6,543 nucleotides of DNA, taken from Actinomycetota bacterium (GTDB lineage: Bacteria; Actinomycetota; Actinomycetes; Nanopelagicales; Nanopelagicaceae). Shown here one piece after another: positions 1 to 5,640 of this stretch (within the stretch, counting starts at the first letter, position 1; the number at the start of each line of letters is the position of its first letter). The DNA is taken from positions 1-6,543 of the forward strand of contig WLCS01000058.1 in the NCBI GenBank assembly GCA_009705185.1, written 5' to 3'. Made by a program: the position numbers and the translations under genes. Below the pieces are notes generated by a model, which made no database searches, was not told where the DNA came from, and worked only from the letters and a program-made list of their open reading frames with translations.

Positions 1-135
1 GCAATTATTGATAAAGGTGTAATTGTTGAAGCGGGCGCTCAGATTGGCGTTGATTTAGAGCGCGACCGTGAGCGTTTCACAGTGACCGAAAGCGGAATCG
101 TCGTTGTCGGTAAAGGTATGCGCGTTACTCCGTAA
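1..135 (+). CDS. glgC: Glucose-1-phosphate adenylyltransferase, C-terminal end (partial)
   Basis: The window opens inside a reading frame whose last 44 codons end at TAA 133-135. The visible segment contains [17 protein letters not shown] followed by a short Gly/Val-rich tail ([11 protein letters not shown]). This closely resembles the end of the C-terminal left-handed beta-helix domain of actinobacterial GlgC. GlgC is a cytosolic enzyme that makes ADP-glucose and pyrophosphate from glucose-1-phosphate and ATP, the committed step of bacterial glycogen synthesis. The catalytic nucleotidyltransferase domain and the start lie outside the window, so activity cannot be judged here. The last 11 bases overlap the 3' end of the convergent esterase gene on the other strand. 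Identification rests on a short but characteristic stretch. Confidence 0.85.
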   Translation, partial: AIIDKGVIVEAGAQIGVDLERDRERFTVTESGIVVVGKGMRVTP

Positions 136-1051
136 TTTGTTTTATCTGTGTTGCAACAAAATCTAGGGCTTCGCGCGCTGTCGGAGTAACCGCTAAATTG
201 GTAAAAAATCCATGGATCATTCCTTCGTATTCACGGTAAATAACTTTGACTCCATCGCCCTCTAATAATTCTGCATAGCGCTGACCATCTGAAAGCAGAG
301 GATCATATTGAGCGGTAATAACAATTGCCGGTGCCACATCGGCAAAGTTTTTTGCAGTCATGGGCACGGCATATGGATTTTTATTGTGTTGGTCACCTTG
401 TAAATACTGATTCCAGAACCATTGCATAGCTTGAGTAGATAGCCCGTATCCAGTGGCGTTATTGAGGTAGGACTCTGTTTGGAAATCCAAACCATTGCAT
501 GGATAGATAAGAATTTGGAAACTCAGTTTTATCTGGTTATCGCGAGCTTTAAGCGCCACAGCTGAAGCTAGATTTCCTCCGGCACTGTCACCGGCTACGC
601 CGATTGCTTGTGGATTTATCTTCAATTCTTTCGCATTATTTATCACCCATAGAAGAGTCGCATAGCAATCATCGAACGGAACCGGGAAGGGGTGTTCAGG
701 CGCCTTTTGGTAATTCACACTAATAATTGTGAAACCACTTGAATTAGCTAAATGCGCAAGAGATGCGTCGTAGATATCAAGGAAATTTAAAACCCAACCT
801 CCGCCGTGAAAATACACAATCGCTGGAGCATCTTGGTTTTCAGTCGGACGGTAAATTCGTATTGGTAAATCTGCAGTTGGCCCTGGAATGAATCGATTAA
901 TTATTTCGTGAACATCTTCAACAGGTCCTGCAAGAGCTGGTCTAGATTGTGTATTTTTACGAATGACTTCAATGGGTGCTTCCCACACTTGCGGTAAACC
1001 GGCTTGAGCGCCAGCTTCAAGAAAAGCTTTAATTTCTGGAGCAAGTGTCAT
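125..1051 (-). CDS. Alpha/beta hydrolase, HSL (hormone-sensitive lipase) family esterase
   Basis: This 308-residue protein carries all the hallmarks of the HSL/family IV carboxylesterases (alpha/beta hydrolase fold-3). The oxyanion-hole motif HGGGW is at residues 82-86, the segment [10 protein letters not shown] at 114-123 corresponds to the usual YRLAPEHPFP, and the nucleophile elbow GDSAGG is at 154-159 with catalytic Ser156. The acid is probably Asp250 in YDPLLSDG, and the catalytic base is His280 in MIHGFF. Residues 1 to about 45 would form the cap. There is no signal peptide or membrane segment, so it should be cytosolic and hydrolyse short acyl or aryl esters; the true substrate cannot be read from sequence. 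The ATG lies 12 bp after the photolyase-homologue stop codon, and no Shine-Dalgarno is visible within 15 bases, so the two genes are probably co-transcribed and translationally coupled. The TAA stop lies inside the glgC 3' end. A Lys replaces the common Leu in the YRLAPEHP motif. Confidence 0.9.
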   Translation of the reverse strand: MTLAPEIKAFLEAGAQAGLPQVWEAPIEVIRKNTQSRPALAGPVEDVHEIINRFIPGPTADLPIRIYRPTENQDAPAIVYFHGGGWVLNFLDIYDASLAHLANSSGFTIISVNYQKAPEHPFPVPFDDCYATLLWVINNAKELKINPQAIGVAGDSAGGNLASAVALKARDNQIKLSFQILIYPCNGLDFQTESYLNNATGYGLSTQAMQWFWNQYLQGDQHNKNPYAVPMTAKNFADVAPAIVITAQYDPLLSDGQRYAELLEGDGVKVIYREYEGMIHGFFTNLAVTPTAREALDFVATQIKQITE

Positions 1052-1063
1052 GGCGCTATTGAA

Positions 1064-2560
1064 TCAGAGCTCACCGCGAGAGAGAAGGTCTAACACTTCT
1101 TTCGCGCGCTCTTGTAATTCAGGGAGATCGCTCAGTCTTCGCAAACCTGCAAGCTGTTGTCCCATGCGATGATTTCGCGAAAACTTTTCCTGATTTCTTG
1201 CAAGAAAATCCCAATACAAAGTTGTAAATGGACATGCATCACTTCCGGTGCGCTTCTTAGGATCAAATACACATGTCTTGCAGAAGTTTCCCATTTTAGA
1301 AATGTACGAGCCGCCAGAGGCATAGGGTTTCGTTGCAAGTCGTCCACCATCTGCGTGCAGACTCATACCGATGACGTTGGGAACCATTACCCAATCTGCT
1401 GCATCGATAAATGCGCGTCTCATCCAATCGAGAAATTCTTGTGGTGAAGTTCCGGTAATGAGCGCAAGATTACTTAAGACCATTAAACGTGGAATGTGAT
1501 GCACCCATGCGCGAGCTTCAATGTCACTTACCTGAGTTGCAACACAATTCATCTGTGTCTTTGATGCGTCGGTAAAGAGCGGTAGCAAAGTACGTGTCGC
1601 TTGTAGAGAATTTTCAGCGCGGTACAGATCTCCAAAGTGCCAGTAAAGCCCATTGATGTATTCGCGCCATCCGATAATTTGGCGAACAAATCCTTCAGCG
1701 CTGGCCAGCGGAATACTGCCATCTGCGAACTTCTTCAGCGCGGCATCTAGAACTTCATCTGCATGCAATAAACCGATATTCAAATATGGGCTTAGCAAAG
1801 AGTGATTGACCGCCCAGCTCTCTGTTGGCATTGCATCTTCGTATGCTCCGAATTCTGCGAAAGCGGTATCGAGGAAGTGATTGAGTTGCAAAAGCGCACC
1901 AGCTCGAGTTGTAGCCCACGTTGTATCAGGATCATCACCGAAGACCGGGATTTTGCGTTCTTTGATATCGCGTAAGACTCGGGTATCGATCTCATCGCGT
2001 TCATGTGCTAAATAGTCAGGCCATTTATGTTCACCTTTAGGCGGCGGTAAGCGATTATCTGCATCGTAATTCCATTTGCCTCCAACGGGGGATGAGCCCT
2101 CCATTAATACATCAAGGCGAACTCTTTGAGCGCGGTAGAAGTTCTCCATGACGAGTGATTTCTGCGCTGTTGCCCACTGTGCAAAAAGTTTTCTTGAAGT
2201 TAAAAAGAAATCATTTTCTACAAAGGTAACTCCGGCGCTCTGCAAATTTTCATATTGCCTATGCGATGAAGGTTCGGCAGCCACAATTTCAACTCCAGGG
2301 TGCGATTTTCTAAATTCTTCAATTCCGGAATTGGTATCCGCACTTCGAATAAAAGTGACCGAGAACCCCTCATTTCTTAGTTCTGCCAAGAAATGTTCTC
2401 GAGCCGAAATGAGAAAAAATAATCGTTGAATGTGCCACCTTCTGGTGTGCAGCATTCTTTCGCTTTCAATACACAGAATCTGATGGGTTGAAGGTATGGC
2501 ACCTTTCAAGGCGCCGTAATCTCGATGGAGATGGTCGTTAAGAAGTAGGACCGCTTTCAC
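1064..2560 (-). CDS. Iron-sulfur photolyase/cryptochrome-related protein (FeS-BCP, PhrB-like (6-4) photolyase type)
   Basis: This 498-residue protein belongs to the deoxyribodipyrimidine photolyase-related family, whose characterised member is Agrobacterium PhrB, a (6-4) photolyase with FAD, a ribityllumazine antenna and a [4Fe-4S] cluster. Residues 1 to about 120 form the N-terminal antenna domain and the helical FAD-binding half follows. Recognisable blocks are KWNYDADNR (162-170), IIGWREYINGLYW (295-307), ARAWVHHIPRLM (349-360), FIDAADWVMVPNVIGMS (384-400) and TKPYASGG (410-417). Four cysteines, C339, C427, C430 and C443, have the spacing I recall for PhrB's cluster ligands (350, 438, 441, 454), a constant offset of 11. 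The same offset places His354/His355 on PhrB's active-site histidines. Full length and all ligands suggest an active light-dependent repair enzyme, though a signalling cryptochrome cannot be excluded. The start is GTG at 2560-2558, directly followed by KAVLLLNDHL; no Shine-Dalgarno precedes it. It is first in a leftward unit with the esterase. Confidence 0.92.
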   Translation of the reverse strand: MKAVLLLNDHLHRDYGALKGAIPSTHQILCIESERMLHTRRWHIQRLFFLISAREHFLAELRNEGFSVTFIRSADTNSGIEEFRKSHPGVEIVAAEPSSHRQYENLQSAGVTFVENDFFLTSRKLFAQWATAQKSLVMENFYRAQRVRLDVLMEGSSPVGGKWNYDADNRLPPPKGEHKWPDYLAHERDEIDTRVLRDIKERKIPVFGDDPDTTWATTRAGALLQLNHFLDTAFAEFGAYEDAMPTESWAVNHSLLSPYLNIGLLHADEVLDAALKKFADGSIPLASAEGFVRQIIGWREYINGLYWHFGDLYRAENSLQATRTLLPLFTDASKTQMNCVATQVSDIEARAWVHHIPRLMVLSNLALITGTSPQEFLDWMRRAFIDAADWVMVPNVIGMSLHADGGRLATKPYASGGSYISKMGNFCKTCVFDPKKRTGSDACPFTTLYWDFLARNQEKFSRNHRMGQQLAGLRRLSDLPELQERAKEVLDLLSRGEL

Positions 2561-2617
2561 CTATAAAACTCGTAGATTTCTGCAGCGATCTGAACTCACG
2601 CACGCGCGGAGTTGGGG

Positions 2618-2634
2618 CTTTGCCATGGCCAAAG
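2618..2634. repeat. Inverted repeat around a GCCATGGC palindrome
   Basis: CTTTG (2618-2622) and CAAAG (2630-2634) are inverted copies flanking seven bases. They overlap the perfect 8-bp palindrome GCCATGGC (2622-2629). No T-tract follows on either strand, so a terminator is unlikely. A protein-binding operator in the divergent promoter region is possible but unproven. Confidence 0.4.
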
Positions 2635-2639
2635 GCTAG

Positions 2640-2666
2640 ACTGTGCCAGTCAGTGTTGACCACAGT
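2640..2666. repeat. Inverted repeat ACTGTG-N15-CACAGT
   Basis: ACTGTG (2640-2645) and CACAGT (2661-2666) are perfect 6-bp inverted arms separated by 15 bases. The right arm overlaps the end of the -35-like TTGACC at 2656-2661, so a regulator bound here could affect pfkA transcription. Six-bp arms can arise by chance, so this is a candidate only. Confidence 0.35.
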
Positions 2667-2701
2667 GCGGCGTATTAATAGCCGATATCTCACTTAATTT
2701 T

Positions 2702-2705
2702 GGAG
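2702..2705 (+). promoter_or_regulatory. Ribosome binding site of pfkA (decides the start)
   Basis: GGAG lies six bases before ATG 2712-2714. It is the only clear Shine-Dalgarno in the window. It favours this ATG over the in-frame TTG at 2700, because the SD would otherwise lie inside the coding sequence. Confidence 0.8.
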
Positions 2706-2711
2706 CACGTA

Positions 2712-3737
2712 ATGCGTATTGGAATTCTTACAGGTGGCGGAGACTGCCCAGGACTTAACGGTGTAATTCGTGGAGTCGTAACTAAAGGTATTAAAGAGTA
2801 CGGATACGAATTCGTAGGTTTCCGTGATGGTTGGAAGGGCCCACTTGAGGCGCTGACTATGCCTTTAGATCTTGCAACTGTTAAGCCAATCCTTGCAAAG
2901 GGCGGAACCATTCTTGGTTCATCACGTACCAACCCATTTAAGATTGAAAATGGCGTAGAGCGCATCAAGCAAAATCTTTCTGACCAAGGAATCGATGTTC
3001 TTATCGCAATCGGTGGCGAAGACACACTTGGCGTTGCAACAAAGCTCGATGCTCTGGGCGTAAAAGTAATTGGCGTTCCAAAGACAATTGATAACGACCT
3101 TAACAACACAGATTTCACATTCGGTTTTGATACCTCAGTAAATATCGCGATGGAAGCAATCGATCGCCTGCACACAACTGCTGAATCACACCACCGACCA
3201 CTCATTGTTGAAGTGATGGGTCGTCACGCTGGTTGGATCGCACTTCACTCAGGTATTGCAGGAGATGCTGCATGCATTCTTATCCCAGAAGTTAAATTCT
3301 CAGTAGATAAAGTTTGCGAATACGTTAAGTCTCGATTCGAAACTGGCACAGCGCCAATCATCGTGATCGCAGAAGGTGCGATTCCACAAGATGGCGACAT
3401 GATCACTAAAGATCAGCCACTTGATGCATTTGGTCACGTACAACTTTCAGGTATCGGCGATTGGCTTGCTGCTGAGATTGAAACCAAAACTGGTTATCAG
3501 ACTCGTTGCACAGTTCTTGGTCATATCCAGCGCGGTGGAACACCATCGGCGTTCGACCGCGTACTGAGCTCACGTTTTGGTCTTGAAGCAATCACAGCTG
3601 TTCACGAAGGTGATTTCGGCAAGATGATGGCTCTTCATGGAACAAAAATTGCTCGTGTGCCATTGGCATCAGCAACAGATGTTCTCAAGACCGTTCCAAT
3701 CGAGCGCTACGAGGAGATCACTTCGTTCTTTGGCTAA
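2712..3737 (+). CDS. pfkA: 6-phosphofructokinase, probably pyrophosphate-dependent
   Basis: This 341-residue enzyme phosphorylates fructose-6-phosphate to fructose-1,6-bisphosphate in the cytosolic glycolytic pathway. From the ATG start the numbering coincides with E. coli PfkA: GILTGGGDCPGLN at 4-16, IGGEDT at 100-105, PKTIDND at 123-129 (catalytic Asp127), MGRHAGW at 169-175, AEGA at 220-223 and GHIQRGGTPSAFDR at 270-283. The phosphoryl-donor residues are Asp104 (codon 3021-3023) and Lys124 (codon 3081-3083). ATP-dependent enzymes such as E. coli PfkA have Gly at both sites. Asp104 with Lys124 is the combination of PPi-dependent PFKs such as that of Amycolatopsis methanolica, so the reaction is probably PPi-driven and reversible. 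The length is that of short actinobacterial PFKs, without a duplicated regulatory half. GGAG precedes the ATG. It is followed after about 40 bp by the DAHP synthase gene. Being a PFK is near certain; donor choice is an inference from two residues. Confidence 0.95.
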   Translation: MRIGILTGGGDCPGLNGVIRGVVTKGIKEYGYEFVGFRDGWKGPLEALTMPLDLATVKPILAKGGTILGSSRTNPFKIENGVERIKQNLSDQGIDVLIAIGGEDTLGVATKLDALGVKVIGVPKTIDNDLNNTDFTFGFDTSVNIAMEAIDRLHTTAESHHRPLIVEVMGRHAGWIALHSGIAGDAACILIPEVKFSVDKVCEYVKSRFETGTAPIIVIAEGAIPQDGDMITKDQPLDAFGHVQLSGIGDWLAAEIETKTGYQTRCTVLGHIQRGGTPSAFDRVLSSRFGLEAITAVHEGDFGKMMALHGTKIARVPLASATDVLKTVPIERYEEITSFFG

Positions 3738-3766
3738 TCTCCCTGCGAGATAGCACCTGAACGTTC

Positions 3767-3772
3767 TACGCT
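3767..3772 (+). promoter_or_regulatory. Candidate -10 box for a leaderless DAHP synthase transcript
   Basis: TACGCT fits the actinobacterial TANNNT -10 pattern and ends seven bases before the ATG at 3780. Transcription would therefore begin at or near that ATG. No Shine-Dalgarno lies before either ATG 3774 or ATG 3780, and no clear -35 is seen. Co-transcription from pfkA is also possible. Confidence 0.4.
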
Positions 3773-3773
3773 T

Positions 3774-5135
3774 ATGACTATGACAACGCCTTCCTCGTCC
3801 GTGGATAATCTTTTTGATCCCGCCCTTGTTGCTGCGCAGCAACCTAATTGGCCGGGTGGAAAAGATGGTTCACCACTTGCGAAAGCCGTTGCAGATTTAA
3901 AAGCGTTACCACCACTTGTCTTCGCCGGCGAGTGCGATGATCTCAAAGCAAAAATTGCAGAAGCAGCAGCCGGTCGCGCATTCTGGTTACAGGGTGGCGA
4001 CTGTGCTGAAACTTTTGCTTCAGCTACTGCAGATTCAATTCGCAATCGCATCAAAACCATTTTGCAGATGGCTGCTGTGCTTCAGTACTACTCAAGTTTG
4101 CCTGTTGTAAAAGTTGGTCGCATGGCTGGGCAATTTGCAAAGCCACGATCAAATGACATGGAAACTCGTGGAGATATCACTCTTCCTGCATACCGCGGTG
4201 ATGCAGTAAACGATATTGAATTCACTGAAGAATCACGTACTCCAGATCCGCAACGACTTGTTCGTGTGTACAACACATCGGCTGCAACCCTGAACTTAGT
4301 TCGCGCATTTACCCGTGGTGGTTTTGCAGATCTTCGCCAGGTGCACGAATGGAACAAGGGATTTATTCGCGATTCGAAGTTCGGCGAGAAGTACGAGCAA
4401 ATGGCGACAGAGATTGGCCGCGCATTAGCATTTATGGAATCCGCGGGTGTAGACCCAGAACAATTTAAATCTGTTGATTTCTATGCAAGCCACGAAGCAC
4501 TGATCATCGAATACGAGAAGGCTCTTACTCGTATCGATTCACGTACTCAACTTGCTTACGATGTCTCTGGTCACTTCATTTGGATTGGTGAGCGCACGCG
4601 TCAGCTTGATGGTGCGCATGTTGATTTCGCTTCGAAGGTTCGCAATCCAATCGGTGTAAAGCTTGGTCCTAAATCAACTGTTCAGGATGCGCTTGCGTTG
4701 ATTGCAAAACTCAATCCTGATAACGAGCCAGGCCGCCTCACATTTATTACTCGTATGGGTGCCAAGACAATTCGCGAAGCGCTCCCAGCACTTGTTGAAG
4801 GCGTTACTAAGAGCGGTGCAAACGTTCTGTGGGTATGCGATCCGATGCACGGAAATACTTTTGAATCTAAGAATGGCTATAAGACTCGTAACTTTGAAGA
4901 CGTATTAGATGAAGTTCGTGGATTCTTTGAAGTTCATAAGAAACTTGGAACACATCCTGGTGGAATCCACATCGAACTTACCGGTGACGATGTCACCGAG
5001 TGCCTTGGCGGCGGAAACGACGTCTCTGAAAAGGATCTCGAGTCACGTTATGAAACAGCGTGCGACCCACGCCTGAATCATTCTCAGTCACTCGAGCTCT
5101 CATTTCTTGTTGCTGAAATGTTGCGCGACCGCTAA
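3774..5135 (+). CDS. aroG: 3-deoxy-D-arabino-heptulosonate 7-phosphate (DAHP) synthase, class II
   Basis: This enzyme condenses phosphoenolpyruvate and erythrose-4-phosphate to DAHP, the first step of the shikimate pathway to aromatic amino acids. The 453 residues match class II (AroA-II, plant/mycobacterial) enzymes: WLQGGDCAE at 71-79, KVGRMAGQFAKPRS at 113-126, SHEALI at 239-244, GHFIWIGERTR at 266-276, NPIGVKLGP at 291-299, WVCDPMHGN at 353-361, GGIHIELTGDDVTEC at 396-410 and CDPRLN at 430-435. Metal ligands known from M. tuberculosis AroG (C87, H369, E411, D441) map to C77, H359, E401 and D431, a constant offset of 10, so the active site is complete. In mycobacteria this enzyme forms a complex with a small chorismate mutase and is feedback-regulated; no mutase gene is in this window. 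Either ATG 3774 or ATG 3780 may be the start. The second fits a leaderless transcript and gives 451 residues. ogt begins about 10 bp after the TAA stop. Confidence 0.97.
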   Translation: MTMTTPSSSVDNLFDPALVAAQQPNWPGGKDGSPLAKAVADLKALPPLVFAGECDDLKAKIAEAAAGRAFWLQGGDCAETFASATADSIRNRIKTILQMAAVLQYYSSLPVVKVGRMAGQFAKPRSNDMETRGDITLPAYRGDAVNDIEFTEESRTPDPQRLVRVYNTSAATLNLVRAFTRGGFADLRQVHEWNKGFIRDSKFGEKYEQMATEIGRALAFMESAGVDPEQFKSVDFYASHEALIIEYEKALTRIDSRTQLAYDVSGHFIWIGERTRQLDGAHVDFASKVRNPIGVKLGPKSTVQDALALIAKLNPDNEPGRLTFITRMGAKTIREALPALVEGVTKSGANVLWVCDPMHGNTFESKNGYKTRNFEDVLDEVRGFFEVHKKLGTHPGGIHIELTGDDVTECLGGGNDVSEKDLESRYETACDPRLNHSQSLELSFLVAEMLRDR

Positions 5136-5138
5136 TTT
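5110..5138 (+). promoter_or_regulatory. Candidate internal promoter for ogt at the end of the DAHP synthase gene
   Basis: TTGCTG (5110-5115) and TAATTT (5133-5138) are spaced by 17 bp, as in a housekeeping promoter. The -10 contains the DAHP synthase TAA stop codon. It ends seven bases before GTG 5146, so the transcript could start at the initiation codon (leaderless). The -35 match is partial, and the arrangement may be chance. Confidence 0.38.
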
Positions 5139-5145
5139 AGCGAGC

Positions 5146-5640
5146 GTGACATTGCTTCTCTCCAGTTTCGACTCACCTATTGGAACCCTCAATCTCATTG
5201 CAGATCAGCATGTTCTCTTGGCTGCAAATCTTTCCCATGTACGAGCCCTGAAAGAAAGTCTCAGTAGCGATGATTCGTTGCGAGAAGTCACTAACGTAAA
5301 GAGAATTCCAGTTATTACAGATTTACTGCAAGATTATTTTGACGGTGATATTTCAGCGTTGAATTCAATTAAGGTCCGCCAGCCTGGTGCGCAATTCTCG
5401 CAAGAAGCTTGGAAGGCTATGAAAAAAATTAGACCAGGCAAAACAATTTCTTATGCCGAGTTAGCCGAACGTGCCGGAAGTCCAGCGGCTGTTCGCGCTG
5501 CAGGTAGTGCATGCGCAAAAAATGCAATCGTCCTGGTTGTTCCATGTCATCGGATTGTTAAGACAGGTGGCTCACTGGGTAATTACGCCTACGGTTTAGA
5601 TAAAAAAGAGTGGCTACTTCGCCACGAGGGCGCGCTGTAA
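5146..5640 (+). CDS. ogt: Methylated-DNA--[protein]-cysteine S-methyltransferase (O6-alkylguanine-DNA alkyltransferase)
   Basis: This is a suicide DNA repair protein that moves the alkyl group from O6-alkylguanine (and O4-alkylthymine) to its own cysteine. From GTG 5146 it has 164 residues, a usual length for Ogt/MGMT. The N-terminal domain begins at FDSPIGTL (8-15). The C-terminal domain has a helix-turn-helix with RAAGSACAKN (117-126), where Arg117 is the expected base-flipping arginine. The acceptor motif VPCHRIV (132-138) contains Cys134, followed by the GGSLGNYAYG wing (141-150) and the terminal LLRHEG. The family usually has Asn-Pro at the start of the active-site strand; here it is Asn126-Ala127. 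There is no Ada-type extra domain. The GTG start follows the DAHP synthase stop by 10 bp and needs no long overlap; an in-frame TTG at 5107 would add 13 unlike residues inside the upstream gene. No Shine-Dalgarno is seen. The last 27 bases overlap the convergent threonine aldolase gene. Confidence 0.93.
   Translation: MTLLLSSFDSPIGTLNLIADQHVLLAANLSHVRALKESLSSDDSLREVTNVKRIPVITDLLQDYFDGDISALNSIKVRQPGAQFSQEAWKAMKKIRPGKTISYAELAERAGSPAAVRAAGSACAKNAIVLVVPCHRIVKTGGSLGNYAYGLDKKEWLLRHEGAL

Larger units (their letters stand above)
2561..2711. promoter_or_regulatory. Divergent promoter region between photolyase homologue and pfkA
   Basis: These 151 bases separate two divergently read genes, so promoters for both directions must lie here or overlap the gene starts. 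On the plus strand a TTGACC (2656-2661) resembles a -35 box, but no good -10 hexamer lies 16-18 bp downstream; the AT-rich TATTAATA (2673-2680) is too close. On the minus strand no convincing -35/-10 pair precedes the GTG. Two inverted repeats lie in the middle (2618-2634 and 2640-2666) and are listed separately. I see no open reading frame or RNA gene here. Confidence 0.5.

Noticed and set aside
2656..2680. TTGACC with TATTAA as a complete pfkA promoter
   Set aside because: The spacer is only 11 bp, too short for a housekeeping promoter; better-spaced hexamers such as TAGCCG at 2679-2684 do not resemble a -10 box.
2700..2711. In-frame TTG at 2700 as an earlier pfkA start
   Set aside because: It adds only MEHV, places the GGAG Shine-Dalgarno inside the coding sequence, and breaks the exact match of residue numbers with the PFK family.
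2690..3205. 171-codon minus-strand open frame opposite pfkA
   Set aside because: It is a Ser/Pro/Arg-rich antisense shadow of a strongly conserved PFK gene, with no ribosome binding site or family motif.
3738..3750. TCTC-N5-GAGA hairpin after pfkA as a terminator
   Set aside because: The stem is only four base pairs and no T-run follows.
5107..5145. TTG at 5107 as the start of ogt
   Set aside because: It adds 13 residues unlike any Ogt N-terminus and would overlap the DAHP synthase gene by 29 bp; GTG 5146 fits family length and spacing.
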